Below are positions 27,121 through 35,782 of a DNA stretch of 64,000 nucleotides, piece by piece. This stretch comes from Verrucomicrobiota bacterium (GTDB lineage: Bacteria; Verrucomicrobiota; Verrucomicrobiia; CAIQCK01): the NCBI GenBank assembly GCA_026397915.1, contig JAPLTX010000058.1, positions 38,556 to 102,555 on the forward strand, in the 5' to 3' direction. The notes below the pieces were generated by a model. It was given only the letters and a program-made list of their open reading frames with translations, was not told the origin of the DNA and did no database searches. The position numbers and the translations under genes were made by a program. How positions within the stretch are numbered: position 1 is the stretch's first letter; each line of letters opens with the position of its first letter.

Positions 27121-27235
27121 GGCGTGATGGACTGAACAACAGTCACCGCGCCCGGTCAACGCGCTGAAGCTCCCCTACATTCAAGACTCACTTTCCCTAG
27201 CCGACACCTCGCTCGCGTTCGACGCCACAAATTGG

Positions 27236-27265
27236 TTGGACGGGTTGCAGAGCGATCCGTAGTCT
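27236..27265 (+). promoter_or_regulatory. Possible sigma-70-type promoter for the FAD oxidoreductase gene
   Basis: TTGGAC (27236-27241) and TAGTCT (27260-27265) are separated by 18 bases, about 75 bases upstream of the ATG at 27342. The -35 matches well and the -10 poorly. It lies in a 221-base gap that otherwise shows no gene. Confidence 0.25.
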
Positions 27266-27341
27266 GTCCGGCAGGAATTGGTTCCCGATGATTATCAGAG
27301 GAAAGCGCGATCTGCTACCCGCATTGCAGAGGAATCCATTT

Positions 27342-28853
27342 ATGAAAAACACCACCCGACGATCTTTCTTGATGTCATCGGCGCTCGGCGTCTCCGGCAT
27401 CGCGGGCGCGGCGAAGGCTTTGGCCGCCGAGGAAAAACCATCCGACTCCAAATCAACCTACCGGCTCAGCCGGGAGATTCCGGTCGAGGAAGGATTCGAC
27501 CTCGTCGTGGCCGGCGGCGGGCCGGCGGGCGCCGCGGCGGCCGTGTGCGCGGCTCGGCTCGGCGCGAAGGTCGCGTTGATCGAAGCGGTGGGATGTCTCG
27601 GCGGCATGGGCACGTCAGGCCTGGTTACTGCGTTCAACCCGATGGCCAACGGCGAGCGGATGTTGGTCGGCGGCCTGATGCGCGAAATCGTGACGACGCT
27701 GCACAAGCGCGGCTTCCTTGGCCCGCAGGTCACGGAGGAGTTTTACGGCAAGCGGTTCCAGTGTTGGACGCCGTTTAACGTCGAGGGCTACAAGCTCGTC
27801 CTCGACGAGTTGGTGACGGCGGCAAAGGTGAACGTGCGGTTCTTCACGCGCGTCGTCGAGGCGGATGTCAATGCCGACGACGGCCGCGTCAACGGCGTGA
27901 TCGTCCACAACATCGAGGGGCTGCGCTATCTCCGCGCGAAAGCGTTCGTGGACGCCACCGGCGACGCCGTGCTCTCCAAGCTCTGCGGCGTCCCCTGCCG
28001 CGAGGCGGGCCGCGACACGCGCGACATCATGCCACCGACGCTTTGCTCGCAGTGCGCCGGCATTGATTGGTCGCGCGCCGCGCGGAGTCCGCGCGACACC
28101 GGCCCCGCCAACCAACAGAAACTGGTCGAGAAGGCGATCGAGGACGGCCACTTTAGCAAGCGCGACCGCCACGTGCCCGGGCTGCTCCGGGTAGGCCAGA
28201 CGACCGGCATGTTGAACGCCGGCCACGTTTTCCACATGGATGCGCTGCGCTGCCGCAGCCTCAGCGACGGCATGATGCGCGGCCGCCGGCTCGCGCAGGA
28301 GTTCATGGCGTTTTACCGCAAGTATGTCCCCGGTTGCGAAAACCTCGAACACGTCAGCACCGGCAGCCTCATGGGCGTGCGCGAGTCGCGGCGGATCGTC
28401 GGAGAATATGAGCTGACCTTTGACGACTACATCGCACGGCGGCAGTTCTCCGACCAGATCGGCGTGTATAACTCGGCCGTGGACATCCACGTTTATGACG
28501 CCACCGAAGAGGAGTATCGACGTTACTATGAGGAGTTCACCAAGACCGGCCGGCTCAAGTCGGGCGAGAGCTTCGGCATTCCCTACGGCATCCTCGTGCC
28601 GCGCGGCTGGCGAAATCTGTGGGTCGCCGGCCGGTGTAACTCCAGCGATGTGCGCGCTCACGGCTCCATCCGTGTGCAACCTGCCTGCTCGATGATGGGT
28701 CAGGCTGCCGGCACCGCCGTCGTTCAATCGCTCGCCACCGGCCAGCCCGCCTGCGACCTCGACACGGCGAAGCTCGTCGAAACACTGCGCGCCAACGGCG
28801 CCTACCTGCCCCAGACGGAATTGCGAAAGACGATGACGCGCTCGAAGGCGTGA
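27342..28853 (+). CDS. Tat-signal FAD-dependent oxidoreductase (FAD_oxidored family)
   Basis: About 503 residues from the ATG at 27342, supported by AGAGGA about eight bases upstream. The N-terminus has a twin-arginine pattern, TTRRSFLMSSALGVSGIAGAA. The FAD-binding dinucleotide fold is clear: FDLVVAGGGPAGAAAAVCAARLG and the following VALIEAVGCLGGMGTSGL. The distal FAD motif VDATGDAVLSKLCG and the C-terminal NLWVAGRCNSSDVRAHGSIRVQPACSMMGQAAG are typical of PF12831-type enzymes found widely in Planctomycetes and Verrucomicrobia. The substrate is unknown. It follows the Tat-type glycyl radical enzyme on the same strand after a 221-base gap, so both may act outside the cytoplasm. A paralogue lies at 49955-51391. 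Confidence 0.9.
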   Translation: MKNTTRRSFLMSSALGVSGIAGAAKALAAEEKPSDSKSTYRLSREIPVEEGFDLVVAGGGPAGAAAAVCAARLGAKVALIEAVGCLGGMGTSGLVTAFNPMANGERMLVGGLMREIVTTLHKRGFLGPQVTEEFYGKRFQCWTPFNVEGYKLVLDELVTAAKVNVRFFTRVVEADVNADDGRVNGVIVHNIEGLRYLRAKAFVDATGDAVLSKLCGVPCREAGRDTRDIMPPTLCSQCAGIDWSRAARSPRDTGPANQQKLVEKAIEDGHFSKRDRHVPGLLRVGQTTGMLNAGHVFHMDALRCRSLSDGMMRGRRLAQEFMAFYRKYVPGCENLEHVSTGSLMGVRESRRIVGEYELTFDDYIARRQFSDQIGVYNSAVDIHVYDATEEEYRRYYEEFTKTGRLKSGESFGIPYGILVPRGWRNLWVAGRCNSSDVRAHGSIRVQPACSMMGQAAGTAVVQSLATGQPACDLDTAKLVETLRANGAYLPQTELRKTMTRSKA

Positions 28854-28934
28854 GAATGTCCACTTCCACAGGTCGCCTCGTGTAAGAAAAACTCCGCTAC
28901 CACTTCGCCGTGGCCGGTGTTAGCATCCGCAGCA

Positions 28935-31900
28935 ATGTCGCTGGTTCCAGACACTCTTCACGCGCAAGTGCAGCGCTACAAGCGCCGCGCGAGACGACTC
29001 GCGTTTGCCGAGGGTGTCGCGCAAACGGCCGCGATCTTCCTCGGTCTGCTGGCGCTGACGTTCCTGCTCGACCGCTGGCTGTTCCTGCCGCAGGCAACGC
29101 GCCTCGCGATGGCGCTGCTGGTGTGGGCCGCGACACTCGCCGGCTTCGTCCGCTTCATCCTGCTGCCGCTGCGCAAACGCTGGGGCGACATCGAGGTGGC
29201 GTTCAACGTCGAGGCCGCGTTTCCGCAACTCAACGAAGAGCTGGCCACCGCGGTAGAATTGGAGGCTTGCCACGACCCCGACGCGATCAAAGGCTCGCCG
29301 CAGCTCATCGCGGCGCTGGTGAACGATCTCGCCCGCCGCAGCGGCAGCCTCGATTTCGCCAGCGTCATCTCGCCGACGCGCTCTGCCGTGAGCGCCGCCG
29401 TCGCTGCCGCGCTGGCGCTGGGCCTCGGCGTCTATGCCATCGCGGCGACGGAGCATTTCCTACTGCTCGCGAAACGTTTCGCCAATCCATTCGCCGCGTT
29501 GCCACGCGCCAGCACCGTGAAGTTACTGGTGAAACCCGGCAACGTCACCATCGAGACCGGCGGCAGCGTCACCGTCCGCGTGGAGGTCTTCAACCGCCGC
29601 GTCGGCAAGGCCGTTGCGTTCTTCGCCGCCGACGGCCTGCCGCCGATGCGGCTGGAAACGCTCGCCACTTCCGCGCCCGCGCCCGCCGCGGCGCCGAAGC
29701 CGGGCGCGCCCGCCGCGCTCCAGCAGTTCGAGATTCCGCTGCCTGCCGTCAAATCCAACGCCGTCTATTTCGTCCGCGCCGGCGACGCCGAATCGCAACG
29801 GTTCCGCATTGTGGCACAACGCGGCCCGCGGCTGGAACGGTTCACCCTAACATATCGGTTCCCCGACTACACCGCGCTGCCGCCGAAGATCATCACCGCC
29901 GAAACCGCCGACATCGCCGCGCTGCGCGGCACGCGCGTGACGGTGGTTGCCACCGCGTCGCAACCGCTGTCGGGCGCGTGGCTGGAGGCGAACAGCGCGC
30001 CGCCGAAACCGATGCAGGTCACTGACGACCGAAACGTCACCGCCGAGATTGCTGTGGACCACGACGCCGAGTTCAAGCTGCGCATCACCGACACGGCCGG
30101 TTTCAAGAACGCCGACGCCGTCAGCTACCGGATCAAGGCGTTGCCCGACCAGCCGCCGACGGTGAAGTTGCTCGACCCCGATCAGGACACCGAACTGGCG
30201 CGACCGGAGCCGTTCAGCCTGAAGTTCGCCGCGACAGACGACTTCGGCGTCGCCTCCGCCTATCTCGTCCACAACAACAAGCGCGACCAGATGCCCGTCA
30301 CCGGCGTGGCGGCGTTCGACCTTGCCAAGGCCGGTTACAAACCCGGCGACGAAGTCAGCTTCTGGGTCGAGGTCGAGGACAACTCGCCCGAACACCAGCT
30401 CGCGCGGAGCGAACAGAGGAAATTGCGCATCAGCGAGATGGCCGACCTGTCGCTGCGAAACAAGGACTTTGTCGAGCTGCGGAAACTGCGCGAAGCGCTG
30501 GCCCGTGCCAACCAGTCGGCCGCCGACGCGCGGCGCGGCATCGAGCAACTGCGCGGCGACTTTGGCCGCGCCGGGCAATGGAACGCCGACCTCACCGCGC
30601 GCGCCAACGCCCTCCGACGCGACCTTGAAACGGCGCAGGAGGCCGGCCGCGTTGCACAATCCATCGTTACCGTTTGCGCCGCGCAGCCGCGCACATCACA
30701 GGCGTTGCGCGACTGGGAGAATGTCGCAAACCTGCTCGAACAATTTGGCGACTGCCTGGCCTCGGCCCAGTCCGCCGCCACCGCGCTCGACCGCGACGCT
30801 GCACAGCCCGGGGCCGTCGGCCCGGCACTGGGCCGGCTCGCCAAAGACGCGGACAGCGCGATAAAACTCTCGGCGCAACTCGATCAAGGATTCACCCGGC
30901 TCTACGACGCGCGCGGCCTGGAGGTGTTGTCGCAGCTCGCGCGCAAGGTTGACCGCGCCGAGCAGCGCGTGCTGGAAAACATTTATGGGCCGACCCGCCA
31001 CTGGAAGCGTAAACGCAACGCCGACGCTGATGATCAAGCCGCCGTTGTCACCGCGACAAAGCTGCTCGCCGCCGGTCTCGGCATGACCGACGCGGCGCTG
31101 CCGCAAAACGTCGAGGTGTTGCGCTCCGCGCGCGAGCGGCTCACCGACATCGCCCAGCCGAAAATCGAAAGCCTCCAGCAGTGGCTCAGCGGCGCCGACA
31201 AACGCGGCTGGCGCAACCGCGAATCGCTTGATTCTCTCACCGACAGCCTCCGTAAGACGCGCGAAGACCTCACGAAAGCCGAAGCCGTCTCGGCTGAAGC
31301 CGCCAACGCCGCGCGCGGCCAGTTCGAGCGCGGCCGCCTCGAACTCAGCCAGCGTATGACGACGACTGCGCAGTCGCCCGCCGACCAACTTCGCGAGCGG
31401 CTTAGCGATCTCATCGCCCGTGTGGACCAGCAATCCGAACCACACCTGACGTTGCGCGCTGGCGACACTCGATGGGGCCAGGATTTGCTGTTGATTCGCG
31501 ACGGGCTGCGGACGATCACCACAAGCACCGCCACGCAGTCTGCCGGCCCGCAACTGCGGCAACTCGGCGAGCAACTGAACCAGCTCGAACGCCAGCGAGA
31601 CCTGCGCTTGCTCGTGCGCGGCCTGCGCCAGCTCGAGTCGCAGCAGAACGCCGTCGCCGAGGGGCTGGACCAAGCCGTCGCGTGGCTGCGCCTGCGGCTC
31701 GGCGAACTCGGCGACATCGAACGCGATACCCGCACGGAACTTGCGCCGCTCGGCGAACGGCTCGCCACGCTGGCCGACCGCGTCGCGCCGGTGGATGGTG
31801 AGGCTGCACGGCAGATTCAGGACGTTCGCCGTCAGTTCGACGCGAGTCAGGTGCTCTCGCGGTTGGAAAAAGCAGCGGAACACGCTGAGACCGGCGACCG

Positions 31901-34277
31901 GGAATGGGCGTCGTTGGCGGCGCGCCAGGCGCAGGCGGACATCGCGGCGTTGCGCGCGGCGCTGGAGCGGATCCTGAAGACGCGACTCCAACAGGCCGAG
32001 CAGGCGCGGGCGCAGTTGCAGCAACACGAGCCGTCGCCCGCCGAGAAGATCGAGCAGTTGGCGAAACAGCAGGAGGCGCTGGCACAGAAGACGCAGCAGC
32101 AACCCGCTGCCACGTCCGAGGCGCGCCAGCAGCAGGCGGCCGAGCAGCAGCAGTTGCGGGCCGACGCGCGCGCCGTCCAGCGCAGCCTCCTGGCTAAGGC
32201 TCCGGAGCAGCCGACATCCGAACAGATGCGCGACCTGCACGACGCCGCGCTGCGTGTCGCCGAGACCGAGCGGGAGCCGATGGCCGCAGCGACGGAAGCG
32301 CTGGCGCGCGGCCAGCAGGCGAAGGCGGCGCAACAGCAACAGGCGGCAGCGGAGAAATTGCGCCAGACCGCGCAACAGTTGGCCGCCGCCAAACACGGCG
32401 ACCAACTCGCCGCACAGGCGGAACAGGCGGAAGCGTTGGCGAAGCAGCAGGAGAAACTGCTCAACGCGACCCAGGCGTCACAGCCCGCGTCGTTGCCTTC
32501 GCAGGCGCCGGCCCAACGTTCGCTCGCCGCGCAAGCACAGGCGCTGGCGCAGGCCGCGCAACAAGCCGCGCCCGCCGCCGCCCAGCCGATGGCCGCGGCG
32601 CAGAACGCGATGCAGCAAGCGGCGAACGCGTTGCAGTCCGCGAACCAACCGACGGCGGCAGACAACCAGAAAGCCGCGTTGCAAAATCTCCAACAGGCCG
32701 CGCAGCAAATGGCGGCGGCCAAGCAAGCCGCCGCCGCGCAGGCACAGCAGGCGCGGGCGCAGTTGCAGCGGGCGGAGCAGGCGTTGCCGAACCCGCTGCA
32801 ACTGGCGAAAGGTTACGAGTGGCTGAAGAAGCTCAACGAAGTCGCCGCACGCCAGACCGACGTGGCACAGCGCGCTGCCGCCAACCAGCCCGCGCAGCCG
32901 CTCGCCTCGGAGCAGTCGGCGGTGCGGCAACAAATGAAGTCGGATTTGGAAAGTGAGCCGGCGATCCGCGCCGAGCAACTCCAGCAGGCGATGGAAAAGT
33001 TGAAAGCCGGCGCGCAGGCCGTCGGCGAGCTGGCGCGCAAGGAGCAGGAGACAGCCGGCAAGCTCGACCAGATGAAGAACGACCGCGAGTGGCGGCAGAA
33101 GGAGGCGCAGCGCCGCGCCGAGGAGATCGCCCGCCAGGCGCAACGCGACGCGCAGCAGCATCCGAAGCAGGCGGCGGATTTCCAACAGCAGGCGCGGACG
33201 ATGAACGAAGCGGCCGAGGCCTTGAAACGCGGCGACAACGTGGCGGCGCGCGACCGCAGCGAGCACGCGGCCGGGTCGTCGGGCGACCAGAGCCAGCATC
33301 TGGCCGACACAGCGAAACAACAACGCGCCGAGCGCAGCAAGGACAAGCGGGCGAACGCCGAGCGCGCGAAAGAGGCATCGCAGACCGCGCGGGCCTCGCA
33401 AGCGATGAAACAGTTGGCGCACATGGAGAAGGAGCTGGCGCGAAAGCTGGGAGAGACAGGCACCGGCGTGACGGAGCAGTTGAACGAGCTTGCCGCCAAT
33501 CAGCAGCAGATGAGCGGTCAGCTCCAGCACATCGGGCAGGAACTGGACCGGACAAAGTCGAAGCTGGCCGATCTTGCACCGCAGATCGCCAAGGCGATTG
33601 ACAGCGCGCCCGAAGCGGCGAAGAACCAGATTCCAGAAAAGATGCGCGGCGCCGCCGAGGAAATGAAATCGCGCAACACGCCGGAAGCGGCGAAGGGCGC
33701 GCGCTCCGCGCAACAGGATCTCAGCCGGATGGCCGATCAACTGACGCGCGCCGCCGGAGAGGTCAGCGAAAAACAGCAAACCGCCCAAGCCCTGGCGTCG
33801 TTGCAACCGAGCATCACACCGCCGCAGGCCGCCGCCACGCTCGACACCGCCGGCGACAAAATGGAGCAGGCGAAAGGCGAGTTTGAAAAAGGACAGGCGC
33901 AGCCCGGTCAGCAGCCAGCCAGCGACGCGGCGCAGTCGTTGCGGTCGCTGACCGAGACAAGCGTTCAGGCGCAGCAGCAGCAGATGGTCGCGGCGATGCA
34001 GCAGATGGCGGCGGAACTGGCCGCAGAGCAGGCGGCGCAGCAGATGCCCGGCCAGGAATCCCAGAGCCTCGATTCCAAGCTGGGCAGCACGGCGCGCGCC
34101 GCCACCAAAGGCTCGCCCGCTGAGATGCGATTGCGCGGTGAACTGATGAACCTCGACAAGCTGCCCGCCGAGTTGCAGCAAGGGCTGATGCACGGCATGC
34201 GCGAGAAGTATCCGCCGGAATACGAGCAGTTGATTAAGAAGTATTTTGAGAAATTGTCGAAGGCGACGGGCAAGTAA
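28935..34277 (+). CDS. Giant DUF4175-like membrane protein with long Ala/Gln-rich coiled coils
   Basis: About 1780 residues from the ATG at 28935; a GTG at 28917 is an alternative. Two membrane helices lie near residues 35-80 (AAIFLGLLALTFLL; LAMALLVWAATLAGFVRFILL) and a third near 160-180 (AAVAAALALGLGVYAIAA). Beta-rich segments follow to about residue 500 (STVKLLVKPGNVTIETGGSVTVRVEVF). The rest is predicted helical coiled coil, with extreme Ala, Gln and Glu content between about 1030 and 1700, closing with a conserved block ending PPEYEQLIKKYFEKL. This matches DUF4175-type proteins, which occur with BatA/BatB-like and squalene-cyclase-like neighbours. It may organise the cell envelope from the inner membrane. 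The molecular function is unknown. It is longer than the DUF4175 proteins I know of. Confidence 0.75.
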   Translation: MSLVPDTLHAQVQRYKRRARRLAFAEGVAQTAAIFLGLLALTFLLDRWLFLPQATRLAMALLVWAATLAGFVRFILLPLRKRWGDIEVAFNVEAAFPQLNEELATAVELEACHDPDAIKGSPQLIAALVNDLARRSGSLDFASVISPTRSAVSAAVAAALALGLGVYAIAATEHFLLLAKRFANPFAALPRASTVKLLVKPGNVTIETGGSVTVRVEVFNRRVGKAVAFFAADGLPPMRLETLATSAPAPAAAPKPGAPAALQQFEIPLPAVKSNAVYFVRAGDAESQRFRIVAQRGPRLERFTLTYRFPDYTALPPKIITAETADIAALRGTRVTVVATASQPLSGAWLEANSAPPKPMQVTDDRNVTAEIAVDHDAEFKLRITDTAGFKNADAVSYRIKALPDQPPTVKLLDPDQDTELARPEPFSLKFAATDDFGVASAYLVHNNKRDQMPVTGVAAFDLAKAGYKPGDEVSFWVEVEDNSPEHQLARSEQRKLRISEMADLSLRNKDFVELRKLREALARANQSAADARRGIEQLRGDFGRAGQWNADLTARANALRRDLETAQEAGRVAQSIVTVCAAQPRTSQALRDWENVANLLEQFGDCLASAQSAATALDRDAAQPGAVGPALGRLAKDADSAIKLSAQLDQGFTRLYDARGLEVLSQLARKVDRAEQRVLENIYGPTRHWKRKRNADADDQAAVVTATKLLAAGLGMTDAALPQNVEVLRSARERLTDIAQPKIESLQQWLSGADKRGWRNRESLDSLTDSLRKTREDLTKAEAVSAEAANAARGQFERGRLELSQRMTTTAQSPADQLRERLSDLIARVDQQSEPHLTLRAGDTRWGQDLLLIRDGLRTITTSTATQSAGPQLRQLGEQLNQLERQRDLRLLVRGLRQLESQQNAVAEGLDQAVAWLRLRLGELGDIERDTRTELAPLGERLATLADRVAPVDGEAARQIQDVRRQFDASQVLSRLEKAAEHAETGDREWASLAARQAQADIAALRAALERILKTRLQQAEQARAQLQQHEPSPAEKIEQLAKQQEALAQKTQQQPAATSEARQQQAAEQQQLRADARAVQRSLLAKAPEQPTSEQMRDLHDAALRVAETEREPMAAATEALARGQQAKAAQQQQAAAEKLRQTAQQLAAAKHGDQLAAQAEQAEALAKQQEKLLNATQASQPASLPSQAPAQRSLAAQAQALAQAAQQAAPAAAQPMAAAQNAMQQAANALQSANQPTAADNQKAALQNLQQAAQQMAAAKQAAAAQAQQARAQLQRAEQALPNPLQLAKGYEWLKKLNEVAARQTDVAQRAAANQPAQPLASEQSAVRQQMKSDLESEPAIRAEQLQQAMEKLKAGAQAVGELARKEQETAGKLDQMKNDREWRQKEAQRRAEEIARQAQRDAQQHPKQAADFQQQARTMNEAAEALKRGDNVAARDRSEHAAGSSGDQSQHLADTAKQQRAERSKDKRANAERAKEASQTARASQAMKQLAHMEKELARKLGETGTGVTEQLNELAANQQQMSGQLQHIGQELDRTKSKLADLAPQIAKAIDSAPEAAKNQIPEKMRGAAEEMKSRNTPEAAKGARSAQQDLSRMADQLTRAAGEVSEKQQTAQALASLQPSITPPQAAATLDTAGDKMEQAKGEFEKGQAQPGQQPASDAAQSLRSLTETSVQAQQQQMVAAMQQMAAELAAEQAAQQMPGQESQSLDSKLGSTARAATKGSPAEMRLRGELMNLDKLPAELQQGLMHGMREKYPPEYEQLIKKYFEKLSKATGK

Positions 34278-34286
34278 ACACGGAAT

Positions 34287-35306
34287 GTGAAAAACCAAAC
34301 TGAGTTCTGGAAAGTTCTGATTGTGACGCTCTGCGCCACTGCGGTGTTTGTTTCCTCCTCCGTCGCGACGGCGGCGGACAAGACGGTTTCCACCGACGTG
34401 GACCGCGCGGTGGAACGCGGGTTTGAGTTTTTGCGGAAGCAACAGAAGGACGACGGCTCGTTCCATCACAACAGCGCGGTCACCGGGCTGGCGGCGATGG
34501 CGCTCTTGGCGCGCGGCTACGTGCCGGGGTCGGGGCCGGACGGCGAGCGCGTGGAGCGCGCCTTGAGGCACATCATCAGCGAGCAGGCGGAGGACGGCTC
34601 GATCCTCGGCCGCGGCGGGCGAATGTATGGTCACGGCATCTGTTCATTGTTGCTGGCGGAGGCGGCCGGCATGAGCAAGAACGACCGCGTGATGACCGCA
34701 TTGCGCAAGGCGTGCGAACTGATCCTGCGGGCGCAGGCGGAGCCGAAGTCGCCGCAGCATACGGGCGGCTGGCGCTACGAGCCGCGCTCGCGCGACGCGG
34801 ATATCTCAGTGACCGGTTGGCAACTGCTGGCGTTGCGCGCGGCAAAGGATTGCGGCGTGAAGATACCGGGCGAGGCCATCGAGAGCGCCGTGGGATTTGT
34901 GAAACGGTGCGCGGCGCGCGGCGGCGGTTTTTCCTACCAGCCCGGCGGCGGTCCGGGCCACGCGCGGACGGGCTGCGGCATGGTGTCGCTCCAGATGTGC
35001 GGCCAATACGACGCGCCGGAGGTCAGACGCGGCGCGGAATGGATCCGCTCGCACGAGATGACCTGGGGCCGGGAGCATTTTTACTACGCCATCTACTACG
35101 TGACACAGGCAATGTATCAGTGTGGCGGCGACGACTGGGGTTGGTGGCAGTCTCGGCTGGAAAAAATGCTGCTCGAACACCAGAACGGCGACGGCAGTTG
35201 GCCGACGACCGGCGGCGAGGGCGAAGGCGGTCAGGTTTACTCCACCTCGATGGCGTTGCTGGCGCTGTGCGTCCAGTATCACTACCTGCCAGCATATCAA
35301 CGGTAG
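34287..35306 (+). CDS. Secreted prenyltransferase/squalene-oxidase-repeat protein
   Basis: 339 residues from a GTG at 34287, nine bases after the DUF4175-like stop. A signal peptide (VLIVTLCATAVFVSSSVATAA) is followed by alpha/alpha-toroid repeats with the QW-like pattern: FLRKQQKDDGSF, AVTGLAAMALLARG, HTGGWRYEPRSRDADISVTGWQLLALRAAK, GGGFSYQPGGG and QNGDGSWPTTGGEGEGGQVYSTSMALLAL. The fold is that of terpene cyclases and prenyltransferases, but the Asp-x-Asp-Asp motif of true cyclases is not seen, so it is probably a structural or binding version. Such proteins regularly sit beside DUF4175/BatA-type genes in PVC bacteria. The two genes are likely one operon. Confidence 0.85.
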   Translation: MKNQTEFWKVLIVTLCATAVFVSSSVATAADKTVSTDVDRAVERGFEFLRKQQKDDGSFHHNSAVTGLAAMALLARGYVPGSGPDGERVERALRHIISEQAEDGSILGRGGRMYGHGICSLLLAEAAGMSKNDRVMTALRKACELILRAQAEPKSPQHTGGWRYEPRSRDADISVTGWQLLALRAAKDCGVKIPGEAIESAVGFVKRCAARGGGFSYQPGGGPGHARTGCGMVSLQMCGQYDAPEVRRGAEWIRSHEMTWGREHFYYAIYYVTQAMYQCGGDDWGWWQSRLEKMLLEHQNGDGSWPTTGGEGEGGQVYSTSMALLALCVQYHYLPAYQR

Positions 35307-35441
35307 CGAAGACGTGCCGGAGTCCTGGCAGTTTCCACCATTCTCCTTGCCGGTAATCTCCTGACAGACTTTCGCTTTTTCCCTTCTCTCGTGTCGTAAC
35401 TAGTTAACCTACAGTATTGCCTGGCGAGAACGGAAGAAACG

Positions 35442-35756
35442 ATGAAGCTGGCAAAACAATGGACCAGGCGAGCGCAGTGCGCTGGAACGTCCCTGATAGA
35501 GTATGGGATGCTCCTGGCACTGGTTTCCATTGTGGCCATGGTGGTTGTGAAAACCTCAGGCAGCAAGGCTGCGAGCACCTACGATAACATCCAGAGCCAG
35601 ATGACCGCCCAAGGTCTTGACAGCGTGACGCCACAATCACCCGGTGGCGCGTCTGCAGCGACACCCACCGGTTCCAGCGGCTCTAGTGGTTCCAGCAATT
35701 CAGGCGGTCAAGGCCGTGAAAAGCAAAACCACGACAACCATCGCGGCCAACACTAG
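35442..35756 (+). CDS. Flp/Fap-type pilin (type IVb)
   Basis: 104 residues. The class III signal is evident: a basic leader (KLAKQWTRRAQCAG) is cut after Gly to give TSLIEYGMLLALVSIVAMVVV, with Glu at +5 and Tyr at +6 as in Flp pilins. The mature protein has the hydrophobic helix, then a short segment (KAASTYDNIQSQM) common to Flp pilins. It ends in an unusual Ser/Gly-rich and then Asn/His-rich tail (GSSGSSNSGGQGREKQNHDNHRGQH). Flp pilins build tight-adherence pili through the Tad secretion machinery, none of which is in this window. GGAAG lies eight bases before the ATG. Confidence 0.85.
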   Translation: MKLAKQWTRRAQCAGTSLIEYGMLLALVSIVAMVVVKTSGSKAASTYDNIQSQMTAQGLDSVTPQSPGGASAATPTGSSGSSGSSNSGGQGREKQNHDNHRGQH

Positions 35757-35782
35757 AATGGGGACAACGGCAGGAACAATCA

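Noticed and set aside
25636..27159. 507-codon minus-strand frame opposite the glycyl radical enzyme
   Set aside because: The sense strand has unambiguous glycyl-radical motifs; the antisense product shows no domain.
32478..34634. 718-codon minus-strand frame opposite the DUF4175-like coiled coil
   Set aside because: It is a mirror of Ala/Gln-rich codons; the product is a Leu/Arg-rich low-complexity chain without homology signals.
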